In this document: positions 16,005-24,706 of the stretch, piece by piece
How positions within the stretch are numbered: position 1 is the first letter of the stretch
Layout: each line of letters opens with the position of its first letter
NCBI RefSeq assembly: GCF_008281175.1
Contig: NZ_CP036524.1
Coordinates: 1,364,001-1,428,000 of the forward strand
Origin: [Clostridium] hylemonae DSM 15053
Lineage (GTDB): Bacteria > Bacillota > Clostridia > Lachnospirales > Lachnospiraceae
Direction of reading: 5' to 3'
DNA: 64,000 nucleotides
The notes under the pieces: generated by a model
What the model was told of the DNA's origin: nothing
Seen by the model: only the letters and a program-made list of their open reading frames with translations
The model's database searches: none
Position numbers and translations under genes: made by a program

Positions 16005-17249
16005 ATGAAGAAACGATTAGGACAGGCACTCATCACTACTTTAGTGATGAGTTCTTTAGTTGCAGCACCTGTTTTGGCGGCGCCTGGCGGCGTGGATGAG
16101 CTGGAAGGCCAGAAACAGGCAGTCGAAGCCCAGGCGGAGGATGTCAATGCCAGGCTCGTCAGTCTCCTTGTGCAGTTTGATGCATTGAAACAGGATATGG
16201 CCGGCCAGAAAGAACGTATCGCCCAGGCGGAGAAAGACTATAAGGAAGCCAGTGAAAAGGAGCAGGAACAGTATGAAGCAATGAAGCTTCGTATACAGTA
16301 CATGTACGAGCAGGGGGATACGAGCTTCCTTGAGACTGTAGTATCCGCCAGCAGTTATTCCGATCTGGTCAATAAGGCGGAATATGTGCAGAAGGTACAC
16401 TCTTACGACAGAAAGATGCTCAAAGAGTACGTTGACACGAAAAACGAAGTGGCATCTCTGAAAGAGGAACTGGAGTCCGGTGAAGCCGAGATGGAGGCAA
16501 TGGCGGAAGACTTAAGCGGACAGCAGGCGAATCTGGAAGGTACTTTGTCTGATATGAGAAGCCAGATAGCGGATTTTGACACACAGCTGGCGGCGGCAAA
16601 GGAAGAAGCGGCCCAGCAGCTTGGCGAGCTGACAGAAGATACAGAGAACATGACCGCATCCATCGATAACAGCGGCTCAGATGATGGGGCCGGCGGCGGA
16701 AAACCATCATCCGGAGGAAGTACAGGCGGCGCGGCCGCAGGCCAGACGTCGAAACCGACCGGAAATACAGGCGGCAGTACAGGCAGTTCTTCAAATAACA
16801 ATACGAGTAAGCCCTCTAACAACAACGGTGGAAGCAATACGAGCAAGCCGTCCAACAATAACAGCGGCAATACAAGTAAGCCAAGCAACGCGTCACTCGG
16901 CCAGCAGATTGCCTCAAAGGCATGTACATATGTAGGAAATCCGTACGTATACGGCGGCACGAGCCTGACGAACGGGGCCGATTGTTCCGGGTTCGTTCAG
17001 TCTGTACACAGGCTGTTCGGTATCTCCACACCGAGAGATTCCTGGGGACAGCTGGCAGGAGGAAAAGCGGTCACTTACTCGAATATACTGCCCGGCGATG
17101 TCATCGTGTACAGCGACCATGTTGCCATCTACATAGGCGGAAACCAGATCGTCCATGCGTCTAACAGCAAGCCGTACCCGGCGGGGGGAATTAAGATAAG
17201 CAGCCCCGCAAACTACAGAACGGTTCTCGGAGTGAGACGGTACTGGTAA
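16005..17249 (+). CDS. Secreted NlpC/P60 peptidoglycan hydrolase with PcsB-like coiled coil (paralog 4)
   Basis: The longest paralog, 414 residues. Signal peptide ends VLA-APGGVDE; the coiled coil keeps MKLRIQYMYEQGDTSFLETV and SDLVNKAEYVQKVHSYDRK; the linker (about residues 225-300) is Gly/Ser/Asn-rich with a repeated NNTSKPSNNN-like unit, probably a flexible wall-spanning spacer; the NlpC/P60 domain has Cys in GADCSGFVQS, His in SDHVAIYIGG and His in IVHAS. ATG 16005 follows AAGGATGGGTGAG. It has its own promoter and a strong terminator and is thus independently expressed. Confidence 0.93.
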   Translation: MKKRLGQALITTLVMSSLVAAPVLAAPGGVDELEGQKQAVEAQAEDVNARLVSLLVQFDALKQDMAGQKERIAQAEKDYKEASEKEQEQYEAMKLRIQYMYEQGDTSFLETVVSASSYSDLVNKAEYVQKVHSYDRKMLKEYVDTKNEVASLKEELESGEAEMEAMAEDLSGQQANLEGTLSDMRSQIADFDTQLAAAKEEAAQQLGELTEDTENMTASIDNSGSDDGAGGGKPSSGGSTGGAAAGQTSKPTGNTGGSTGSSSNNNTSKPSNNNGGSNTSKPSNNNSGNTSKPSNASLGQQIASKACTYVGNPYVYGGTSLTNGADCSGFVQSVHRLFGISTPRDSWGQLAGGKAVTYSNILPGDVIVYSDHVAIYIGGNQIVHASNSKPYPAGGIKISSPANYRTVLGVRRYW

Positions 17250-17297
17250 TAAAGAAACTTACAGAAGAAATTCTCACTACAGAAAAAATGCAGGAAC

Positions 17298-17340
17298 AAG
17301 CCTGTAAATGCAAGAAAACCCTTGCATTTACAGGCTTTTT
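17298..17340 (+). terminator. Strong intrinsic terminator upstream of rpsB
   Basis: AAGCCTGTAAATGCAAG and CTTGCATTTACAGGCTT form a 17-bp perfect stem with a 6-nt loop, followed by TTTTT. It insulates rpsB from the NlpC/P60 gene. Confidence 0.93.
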
Positions 17341-17467
17341 GTGGTAATATACAACAGTCGCAAAAAAACACGCATATGGTTGTCTGCATCGGTGCCTAAG
17401 CTCGGTTGAGCCGGTTTTGCAGAAAAGAAATGTGCGGAAGAAAGAAAACCAAATGGAGGAAAAAGAC

Positions 17468-18217
17468 ATGAGTGTTATTTCAATGAAGCAACTTTTAGAA
17501 GCAGGTGTTCATTTCGGACATCAGACAAGAAGATGGAACCCTAAGATGGCTCCGTATATCTACACAGAGAGAAACGGTATCTACATTATCGATCTGCAGA
17601 AGTCTGTAGGCAAAGTTGACGAGGCTTACCAGGCAATCTCTGACATCGCTGCAGAGGGCGGCTCCATCCTGTTCGTAGGTACGAAGAAGCAGGCACAGGA
17701 CGCTATCAAGACAGAATCTGAACGTTGCGGAATGTTTTATGTAAATGAAAGATGGCTTGGCGGTATGCTCACCAACTTCAAGACGATCAAGAGCAGGATC
17801 AACCGTTTAAAAGAGATCGAGAGAATGTCTGAAGACGGAACATTCGATGTGCTGCCGAAGAAAGAAGTTATCCAGTTAAAGAAAGAATGGGAGAAGCTTG
17901 AGAAAAACCTTGGCGGCATCAAAGAGATGAAGAAAGCGCCGGACGCGATCTTCGTAGTAGATCCAAAGAAAGAAAGAATCTGTGTACAGGAAGCTCACAC
18001 ACTCGGCATTCCGCTTATCGGAATCGCTGATACAAACTGTGATCCGGAAGAGCTTGATTATGTGATCCCGGGAAATGATGATGCTATCCGTGCAGTTAAA
18101 TTGATCGTTTCCAAGATGGCAGACGCTGTTATCGAAGCAAACCAGGGAGCAACCGGATACGAGGAAGAATATGTTGAAGGTGAAGGCGCTTACGAAGAGA
18201 CAGCAGAGGCAAACTAA
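17468..18217 (+). CDS. rpsB: 30S ribosomal protein S2
   Basis: A 249-residue S2 protein with the signature [38 protein letters not shown] and the C-terminal [36 protein letters not shown]. It binds the 30S head-platform junction. The start is ATG 17468, 10 nt after TGGAGG; the open frame upstream to 17417 is leader. An acidic tail ([18 protein letters not shown]) extends beyond the core. The ~125-nt leader after the terminator may hold an autoregulatory structure, but I cannot identify one. tsf follows after 50 nt. Confidence 0.98.
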   Translation: MSVISMKQLLEAGVHFGHQTRRWNPKMAPYIYTERNGIYIIDLQKSVGKVDEAYQAISDIAAEGGSILFVGTKKQAQDAIKTESERCGMFYVNERWLGGMLTNFKTIKSRINRLKEIERMSEDGTFDVLPKKEVIQLKKEWEKLEKNLGGIKEMKKAPDAIFVVDPKKERICVQEAHTLGIPLIGIADTNCDPEELDYVIPGNDDAIRAVKLIVSKMADAVIEANQGATGYEEEYVEGEGAYEETAEAN

Positions 18218-18267
18218 TATAGAAGGAAGGTAACTTCCGGAACATAATATAGATGGAGGACGATAAG

Positions 18268-19188
18268 ATGGCAATTACAGCTAGTATGGTAAAAGAGTTA
18301 AGAGAAATGACAGGCGCAGGCATGATGGACTGTAAAAAAGCTCTTAACGAGACAAATGGAAATATGGACGAGGCAGTAGAATACCTGAGAAAGAACGGAC
18401 AGGCCAAAGCTGAGAAGAAGGCCGGACGTATCGCGGCAGAAGGTCTCGTTATGGCTGAGGTAAAGGAAGATAAGACAGCAGCGATCGTAGAGGTTAACTC
18501 TGAGACTGACTTTGTAGCAAAAAATGCAGAGTTCCAGGGATTTGTAAAGGCTGTCACAGAGCAGGCACTCGCGACAGACGCAGCTGACATGGACGCGTTT
18601 ATGGCAGAGGCATGGATCGCAGACACTTCCAAAACTGTAAAAGACGCACTCACAGAGAAAATCTCTGTTATCGGTGAGAATCTGAACATCAGAAGATTTG
18701 AAAAAGTAGTGACAGACGGATGTGTTGTATCCTACATCCACGGCGGCGGCCGCATCGGCGTTCTCGTGGAGGCTTCCACAGATGTTGTAAATGACGACAT
18801 CAGAGCTTGTCTGAAGAACGTAGCTATGCAGGTTGCAGCAATGTCTCCGAAGTATGTATCCCGCGACGAAGTTTCCCAGGATTACCTGGATCACGAAAAA
18901 GAGATCCTGCTTGCCCAGGCGAAGATCGAGAACCCGGATAAGCCGGAAAATATCATCGAGAAGATGATCATCGGACGTCTCAACAAAGAGATGAAAGAAA
19001 TCTGTCTGCTTGACCAGGTATACGTACAGGACAGCGATCTTACAGTTGCCAAGTATGTAGAGAAGGTTGCAAAAGAAGCAGGCGCTGACATGAAAGTTAC
19101 GAAGTTCGTTCGTTTTGAGACCGGAGAAGGCCTTGAGAAGAAGAACGAAGACTTTGCTGCTGAAGTTGCGGCTCAGATGGGACAGTAA
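18268..19188 (+). CDS. tsf: Elongation factor Ts
   Basis: A 306-residue EF-Ts, the guanine nucleotide exchange factor for EF-Tu. The N-terminal UBA-like domain (MVKELREMTGAGMMDCKKALNETNGNMDEAVEYLRKNG) and the TDFVAKN motif that contacts EF-Tu are intact. The start ATG 18268 follows ATGGAGGACGATAAG. It is cotranscribed with rpsB and ended by the hairpin just downstream; pyrH, its usual next neighbour, lies 43.7 kb away. Confidence 0.98.
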   Translation: MAITASMVKELREMTGAGMMDCKKALNETNGNMDEAVEYLRKNGQAKAEKKAGRIAAEGLVMAEVKEDKTAAIVEVNSETDFVAKNAEFQGFVKAVTEQALATDAADMDAFMAEAWIADTSKTVKDALTEKISVIGENLNIRRFEKVVTDGCVVSYIHGGGRIGVLVEASTDVVNDDIRACLKNVAMQVAAMSPKYVSRDEVSQDYLDHEKEILLAQAKIENPDKPENIIEKMIIGRLNKEMKEICLLDQVYVQDSDLTVAKYVEKVAKEAGADMKVTKFVRFETGEGLEKKNEDFAAEVAAQMGQ

Positions 19189-19221
19189 AATAGAATCTAC
19201 AGTGTCTTTTTAGAAATATTG

Positions 19222-19265
19222 GTCCTCACAAATGGCGTATGCGCGCTGTTTGTGAGGATTTTTTT
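19222..19265 (+). terminator. Intrinsic terminator after tsf
   Basis: TCCTCACAAA and TTTGTGAGGA pair around an inner GC-rich loop, followed by seven T residues. Confidence 0.92.
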
Positions 19266-19296
19266 GCGCAAAAACAGTTCGGTCTTCCATCAATGA

Positions 19297-19325
19297 TTGA
19301 CAAAAAAATCACTATGTGCTAAAAT
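19297..19325 (+). promoter_or_regulatory. Promoter of the LprI-like gene
   Basis: TTGACA (19297-19302), 17 nt, TAAAAT (19320-19325), followed by about 100 nt of very AT-rich leader. Confidence 0.75.
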
Positions 19326-19430
19326 TAAAATATCAGAAAATTATAAAGATATAATTAATTAAACAATTAATAATACATAATAAAAACAAATAAACAGAAT
19401 AATAAGTCGATAAATGGTGAGAATTTTAAA

Positions 19431-20231
19431 ATGAGAAAAAGACATTTTATCAAAAAGGGAAAGCGATTCGTATGTATATTTTTAATTCCATTATTTGTAT
19501 TAACAATCTCCGGAGAAAAAGCGGAGGTTGTTTTTGCTGATGATGGAAAAAATATTACTCAGAATTGGGCGGCTGCGGCAGTGTTTTATAATACAACAGC
19601 GGATGAAACAGAAACATATCATATGACGGATGAAGAATTTATAAATACTAAGACAGAGTTAGAATCGCGGTTAGTGTATGCGTACAGTACATATTACAAT
19701 AAATTGCCGGAAGCAGAAGGGGAGGCGTTGAAAGAAGCACAAAAGGCGTGGATCGACTGCTATTATTCCTATGTCAGTGCTTTGGAGCAGCGCTGGCTGG
19801 AGCCGGTGAAGATTTTCTTTGGTGTTACAGGAAAAGAACGGCGCACTAATGTATACCGGGAATTTATATTGCTGCTGCTGACGAACCGGATCACGGATCT
19901 GGAAGAGTGGAATGCCGGTGAATTTGCTGAGATGGAGGAGGCATTTGCGCCTTTTAAGAAAAGCGAATTAGAAAAAGAAAAAGAACAGCTGCAGGTAGAT
20001 ATGGGATTGTGCCTTTATGTGATCCAGGAAGAATACAGACAAAAGATCAAAGCGGCGCATAAGAAGTATTTTACATTTTTGGAAAGTGATGAGAGATTCA
20101 TCTCATTGATCACCAATGAGAATGAGATAATAATTACGGCAGAAGGACTGCTCCAGGTACAGCGGATGAGTTATTTGACCAGTGTCCACTATCAGGGGTG
20201 CCGTTTTTTCCGCCGGGAACGGGAGGAATGA
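19431..20231 (+). CDS. Secreted protein with an LprI/DUF1311-like region
   Basis: A 266-residue protein with a signal peptide (basic start, hydrophobic core at residues 13-27, probable cleavage before DDGKN). Residues ~65-125 (EFINTKTELESRLVYAYSTYYNKLPEAEGEALKEAQKAWIDCYYSYVSALEQ) resemble the DUF1311/LprI-type domain, in which a helical pair is followed by L---A-KAW---. Mycobacterial LprI inhibits lysozyme, but that role cannot be assumed here. The rest is helical and charged and I do not recognise it. The gene is noticeably richer in A+T than its neighbours, and lies just after the rpsB-tsf terminator with its own promoter, so it may be a later insertion. Confidence 0.6.
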   Translation: MRKRHFIKKGKRFVCIFLIPLFVLTISGEKAEVVFADDGKNITQNWAAAAVFYNTTADETETYHMTDEEFINTKTELESRLVYAYSTYYNKLPEAEGEALKEAQKAWIDCYYSYVSALEQRWLEPVKIFFGVTGKERRTNVYREFILLLLTNRITDLEEWNAGEFAEMEEAFAPFKKSELEKEKEQLQVDMGLCLYVIQEEYRQKIKAAHKKYFTFLESDERFISLITNENEIIITAEGLLQVQRMSYLTSVHYQGCRFFRREREE

Positions 20232-20315
20232 TTATGCGGTAGGGAAGGTTGATTAGGTTAGGAAGATGTGACAATGATGATGTATCAATTTTAATTCAGT
20301 GAAAGGAGCTTGAGA

Positions 20316-22127
20316 ATGAAAAAAAGCATAGTAACGATTTTAGTGATGGCTATGGCTCTGTTTCTCGTGTCCTGTTCTACGGAAAAGCAGGATAAAGGAT
20401 CCGGCAGTACAAAAGTGAAACTGGATGAGCTGTCAACGCCGGCGGAAGAGAGCAAGTGGGAGCGGACCACATCCTCAGAAGAAGTTCTTGAGTTTTGTAA
20501 AACAGTTGCGGAAAACAGCGGCGGCCGGATCATTCTCGATGATACAAGCTTTAAGACGGAGCTGGGGACACCGATACCGTACATGATCATAAGCGACAAG
20601 GCGCCCAAAAGCCCGGATGAGGTCGATGAAGATAAGGGAGTAGTCTATGTAAACTGTAACATTCACTCCGGCGAAGTAGAAGGCAAGGAAGCTATGATGA
20701 TATTTGCCAGGGAAGTGGCCCAGGGGAAGCATGATGAACTGCTGAAGGATCTGGTTGTTGTTATTGTTCCGAACAGTAATCCGGACGGCAATGACGACCT
20801 TGATAAGAACCGGATCGAGACCCAGTTTACACCTAAGCTGGTCGGTACGCGGACAGAAGGAAATGGCCTTAATGTCAACCGTGATATGACGAAGCTTGAG
20901 AGTGCCTGTGCTCGTACGATAGTTCAATTGATGAATGACTGGAATCCTGTTCTTTTCATTGACGCCCATGCAACGGACGGCTCTTATATGCGTCATGCAG
21001 TAACTTATAACTGGGGATTAAATGCAGGAACAGATCCGGAGCTGTTAGAATATAACCGGGATGTATTCTGTTCCCGTGCTCTGCGCAAAGATTCCTATCT
21101 GGAATCTAAGGGGAAAGTATCTGTTCCGTATGGGAACTGGGGATATTACTATAGCGGCATCGTGGACGAAGGATGGCGTACGTTTGAGGATTATGCCAGA
21201 TACACGACCAATTATGCCGGGCTGCGCAACCGTCTGGCTTTGCTGCTGGAAGTTTATTCCTATGATGAATTTTCCAAGCGCGTCGAGACACAGTATGAGT
21301 GCATTTACGGTGCGTTGAAGGTGGTTGCAGAAGATAAGGATGAGATTAAGGAAATGATCGCCGCGGCAGATGCCCGGTCTTTGGAGCGGGAGAAAAATGG
21401 AATCGATCCAAAACGTGATATCGTTGCGCTGAACTCCGAGATGACACCAATGTCCTTTGAAGGGAAGGATAAACTTACTGTTTTGTCATATGAGACTGAC
21501 GAGGAAGGGCAAGTGATAGGAACGAGATTATATGACGACGAGGGGGATCCGTATGATATAGAGTATGGAAAGCCCGTTGACTACGAGACGGAATATTGGG
21601 GCACATTCGTTCCGACAGAGGTTGAAACCATGGGGGCCTATTATTTAATTGATCAGGACTGTGCTGAATTTGCTGAGCTTATGAAATTCCACGGTGTTGA
21701 GATGACTCAGCTGAAAGAGGAAATTACGCTGAATGCTGAGGATTATCTACACTTTGGTATTGAATCATATACAAGCGGCGGCGCCGTTATTGACGGCACT
21801 CCCCGTGATAAATATGAAGGGCATTATCAGACGCTTGTCAAAGGCGGATGGGTGCAGGGAGATAAGTCCATAGTCATTCCCGCCGGCACCTATGTGATAT
21901 CTACTGCGCAGCGTTTTGGTTCCTTTGCGGCCTTAATGTGTGAACCTGCCGCTGTTGACGGAGGAGTGGCCTGGAATTTCTTTGATGATTATTTTGACAG
22001 CAAGGACGGAACCTTCCGCGCAAATTACAGCAATACTGTAACTGCAGAGGCCGGTACCGAGAAAGAAAGAACGGAAGAGATATCGATGCCTATATTGAAG
22101 ATACCAAAATTTGATACGATAAAATAA
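20316..22127 (+). CDS. M14 family zinc carboxypeptidase lipoprotein
   Basis: A 604-residue lipoprotein: lipobox LFLVSC with the lipidated Cys at residue 20. Residues ~40-340 are an M14 metallocarboxypeptidase domain with zinc ligands in NIHSGEVEG (His and Glu of H-x-x-E) and in IDAHATDG (His), arginine and asparagine substrate contacts (GNGLNVNRDMTK) and the catalytic Glu in ALLLEVYSYDEF. The C-terminal ~230 residues are a family-specific extension of unknown fold. It probably trims peptides outside the cell. ATG 20316 follows AAAGGAGCTTGAG. It lies 84 nt after the LprI-like gene and may be cotranscribed with it. Confidence 0.9.
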   Translation: MKKSIVTILVMAMALFLVSCSTEKQDKGSGSTKVKLDELSTPAEESKWERTTSSEEVLEFCKTVAENSGGRIILDDTSFKTELGTPIPYMIISDKAPKSPDEVDEDKGVVYVNCNIHSGEVEGKEAMMIFAREVAQGKHDELLKDLVVVIVPNSNPDGNDDLDKNRIETQFTPKLVGTRTEGNGLNVNRDMTKLESACARTIVQLMNDWNPVLFIDAHATDGSYMRHAVTYNWGLNAGTDPELLEYNRDVFCSRALRKDSYLESKGKVSVPYGNWGYYYSGIVDEGWRTFEDYARYTTNYAGLRNRLALLLEVYSYDEFSKRVETQYECIYGALKVVAEDKDEIKEMIAAADARSLEREKNGIDPKRDIVALNSEMTPMSFEGKDKLTVLSYETDEEGQVIGTRLYDDEGDPYDIEYGKPVDYETEYWGTFVPTEVETMGAYYLIDQDCAEFAELMKFHGVEMTQLKEEITLNAEDYLHFGIESYTSGGAVIDGTPRDKYEGHYQTLVKGGWVQGDKSIVIPAGTYVISTAQRFGSFAALMCEPAAVDGGVAWNFFDDYFDSKDGTFRANYSNTVTAEAGTEKERTEEISMPILKIPKFDTIK

Positions 22128-22178
22128 AATGACCGGCCCATTTCGTAAAGTATTATTGAAATAGAACTCTTTTCGTAT

Positions 22179-22229
22179 AGCCGCTGCAAAATGGATGTAT
22201 GATCATCTGTGATGCAGCGGCTTCTTATT
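22179..22229 (+). terminator. Hairpin terminator after the M14 peptidase
   Basis: AGCCGCTGC and GCAGCGGCT form a 9-bp stem over a 26-nt loop that itself contains GATG/CATC; TTCTTATT follows. Confidence 0.65.
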
Positions 22230-22252
22230 GTCGGTAAGGCATCAGTAATCCC

Positions 22253-22281
22253 TTCATATCATATTTGTGCTATACTATAAT
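22253..22281 (+). promoter_or_regulatory. Promoter of the two-component/ABC operon
   Basis: TTCATA (22253-22258), 17 nt, TATAAT (22276-22281); an overlapping TATACT is present one half-turn earlier. Confidence 0.55.
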
Positions 22282-22345
22282 ATACTGTGACAGAATTCGA
22301 CCAGGAATATATAACAGACACGTGTAAGGAGAGATACAAAAGACA

Positions 22346-23011
22346 ATGACGATCGGAATCATAGAAGACGACAGATTATTGAACCGGGCCCTGAACATCG
22401 CCCTGAACAAAGAAGGATTTGAGACAAACTGCGTTTATACATACCGGGAAGGCCTTAGGATGGCGCAGGAAAGGAATGATCTGCTCCTCCTCGACATCAG
22501 CCTGCCAGATGGAAACGGAATAGAGCTGTACCGGGAGATTCTTAAGACGCGGAGCATCCCGGCCATTTTTCTGACGGCACGGGACGAGGAGGCGGACATG
22601 CTGACGGCATTTGACGAAGGGGCGGACGACTACGTCGTGAAACCGTTTCCGATGAAAGTGCTGCTTAAGCGGGTGGAAGCTGTGCTAAGAAGAGGGGCAG
22701 ACCAAAGCGGCAGACTTTCCTGGGAGGGACTTTGCCTCTATCAGAAAGCCAAAAGAGTTTGCCTGGAAAACAGGGAGATCCAGTTGACGCCGAAGGAGTA
22801 CCGGCTTCTGGAATTTATGATGGAGCATAGAGGGCAGGTACTGTCAAAGGAGAGTATTCTGGAGCATGTCTGGGACATTGACGGTCAGTTTGTCGGGGAC
22901 AACACAGTCAGTGTCACGGTGAACCGGCTGAAGAAAAAAATAGAACCTGACGCCCGGAATGGGAAGTTTATAAGTAATGTGTTCGGCATGGGATACCGGT
23001 TCGGCAGATGA
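22346..23011 (+). CDS. OmpR/PhoB-family response regulator
   Basis: A 221-residue transcription factor. The receiver domain (1-115) has the acidic pair EDD at 7-9, phosphoacceptor Asp50 in LLLLDISLPDG, and the T/K pair in FLTARD and VVKPF. The C-terminal winged-helix domain (about 125-221) carries LTPKEYRLLEFMMEHRGQVLSKESILEHVWD and the wing GNTVSVTVNRLKKKIE-like sequence of the OmpR class. The histidine kinase follows 34 nt after it, and an ABC exporter pair after that. Together they form a sensing-and-export module like those responding to antimicrobial peptides. Confidence 0.94.
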   Translation: MTIGIIEDDRLLNRALNIALNKEGFETNCVYTYREGLRMAQERNDLLLLDISLPDGNGIELYREILKTRSIPAIFLTARDEEADMLTAFDEGADDYVVKPFPMKVLLKRVEAVLRRGADQSGRLSWEGLCLYQKAKRVCLENREIQLTPKEYRLLEFMMEHRGQVLSKESILEHVWDIDGQFVGDNTVSVTVNRLKKKIEPDARNGKFISNVFGMGYRFGR

Positions 23012-23045
23012 TATTTTATCGGGGCAGAGAGGAGAGAAGTGGAAT

Positions 23046-23972
23046 ATGTGGATCTGGATAGCGGGAGCGGCTCTCGCGGGGGCGGTCTTTGGGGTTGGCG
23101 CGGCGCGGCTTGCCGGAAGGAAGTGCAGGCAGAGAGAACTCGGGGAGATATCAGACCTTGCGGCGCATATATTGAACGGGACGGAGATCGCGGGCAGGGC
23201 AGCCTGTGAGGAGACACTTTACGCCCGCATAGAAAATCAGCTCATACGAATACAGAGAATGACACGGGGAAAGCAGGAAGAGGCTGAAAAAAGCCGTGAG
23301 CGTATCCAGCAGCTGATCACGGAGATCGCGCATCAGATGCGAACGCCTCTTGTCAACATGGAGACATATCTCGAATTTCTGCAGGATGAAGACATAAGCC
23401 AGGAAGAGGCAGAAGAATATGTTACCGCGGTCCAGCTGTCGGAACAGAAATTACATTTTCTTGTGGAGAGCTTTATCAAAATGTCCCGGCTGGAGCATCA
23501 TATTATACAGATCAAAAAGGAAGAGACAGACCTGGCTGCCACAATTTTCAGCGTCGTTTCACAGATGAGGAAAAAAGCAGGGGAAAAGGGAATCCGCATC
23601 TACGCAGAAGTGCCGGAGAACCTCTTCTGTCCGCATGATGCAAACTGGCTCGGCGAAGCGCTCGTCAATGTGCTGGACAATGCTGTAAAATACAGCGCTG
23701 ACGGCGGAAGCATAGAGTTGTCGGCTGTGAAAAACGACATGTTTCTCAGAATACGGATACAAGATCACGGTATCGGCATAGAAGAAGGGGAGGAAAATAA
23801 AGTATTTCAGCGTTTTTACCGCGGCCGCCGTGTCACGGCGGAGGAAGGATTCGGAATCGGCCTTTATCTTGCAAGGGAGATCATAACGCGTCACGGCGGA
23901 TTTATGAAGATATCGCGGGAGGAGCCAGGAATAGCGGCGGAAATATATCTTGAAGCTTCCGGTTGTCAGTAG
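23046..23972 (+). CDS. Membrane sensor histidine kinase
   Basis: A 308-residue kinase with a single N-terminal membrane segment (residues 1-22) and essentially no extracellular domain, followed by a linker and a HisKA domain with the phosphoaccepting His96 in EIAHQMRTPLVNMETYLEFL. The ATPase has N box NVLDNAVKYS, G1 box DHGIGI, F box FQRFYRG and G2 box GFGIGLYLAREI. Without an input domain it may sense through its ABC partner, as intramembrane-sensing kinases do. Start ATG 23046 follows GGAGAGAAGTGG; the open frame upstream overlaps the regulator gene and is not used. Confidence 0.92.
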   Translation: MWIWIAGAALAGAVFGVGAARLAGRKCRQRELGEISDLAAHILNGTEIAGRAACEETLYARIENQLIRIQRMTRGKQEEAEKSRERIQQLITEIAHQMRTPLVNMETYLEFLQDEDISQEEAEEYVTAVQLSEQKLHFLVESFIKMSRLEHHIIQIKKEETDLAATIFSVVSQMRKKAGEKGIRIYAEVPENLFCPHDANWLGEALVNVLDNAVKYSADGGSIELSAVKNDMFLRIRIQDHGIGIEEGEENKVFQRFYRGRRVTAEEGFGIGLYLAREIITRHGGFMKISREEPGIAAEIYLEASGCQ

Positions 23973-24025
23973 TTTGTTAGATTTGTCCTTTATACTGTAA
24001 GAGAACAAAGAAAGGAGGCATAAGA

Positions 24026-24706
24026 ATGGAGATCGTAAAGGCAGCAGGCCTTCAGAAGTATTATACGAATGCGTCTTATGAAGTACGCGCCCTTGACGGC
24101 GTCAGCCTTACAGTGGAGGAAGGGGAATTTCTGGCGGTCGTCGGGAGTTCCGGCAGCGGGAAGAGTACGCTTTTAAATATGCTGGGCGGGCTGGATGAAC
24201 CTACTGCGGGAGGGGTGTGGATCAGAGGAAACAGCCTCAGAGACATGAGCAGAGAGGAACGCACCATTTTCCGAAGAAGGAATATCGGATTTGTATTTCA
24301 GCAGTACAATCTTGTGCCTGTGCTGAATGTATATGAAAATATCGTCCTGCCGCTGAAGCTGGACGGAGCCCCCATTGATGAAACGTTTATAGACCATATC
24401 ATAGACGTACTGGACATAGGGGAAAAGCTTTATGAGATGCCGGGGACGCTCTCCGGCGGCCAGCAGCAGAGGGCAGCCGTGGCGCGGGCGCTTTCCGTGA
24501 AGCCGGCGATCGTTCTTGCGGACGAGCCTACCGGCAATCTGGATTCCGGCACGAGTATGGAAGTGATGGGGCTCTTTAAGACGTGTGCAGAGCAGTTTCA
24601 TCAGACGCTGATCATCGTCACCCATGAGGAAGAAGCTGCCCAGATGGCGGACCGTATCGTACGCATCGAGGACGGGAAGATATGGGGACAGGAGGGGAGG
24701 CCATGA
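24026..24706 (+). CDS. ABC transporter ATP-binding protein (MacB/LolD-like)
   Basis: A 226-residue ATPase with Walker A GSSGSGKST (about 37-45), Q-loop FVFQQYNLVP, signature LSGGQQQRAAVARAL, Walker B IVLADEPTGNLD and H-loop VTHEEEAA. Its closest class is the MacB/LolD/BceA type that pairs with FtsX-fold permeases. AAAGGAGG precedes the ATG. The stop codon overlaps the permease ATG by 4 nt, implying coupled translation. Likely role: extrusion or membrane release of an amphipathic compound or peptide. Confidence 0.95.
   Translation: MEIVKAAGLQKYYTNASYEVRALDGVSLTVEEGEFLAVVGSSGSGKSTLLNMLGGLDEPTAGGVWIRGNSLRDMSREERTIFRRRNIGFVFQQYNLVPVLNVYENIVLPLKLDGAPIDETFIDHIIDVLDIGEKLYEMPGTLSGGQQQRAAVARALSVKPAIVLADEPTGNLDSGTSMEVMGLFKTCAEQFHQTLIIVTHEEEAAQMADRIVRIEDGKIWGQEGRP

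Noticed and set aside
16780-16890. Repeated NNTSKPSNNN-coding units that look like a minisatellite or short CRISPR-like array
   Set aside because: They encode the flexible linker of NlpC/P60 paralog 4, units are irregular, and there are no unique spacers.
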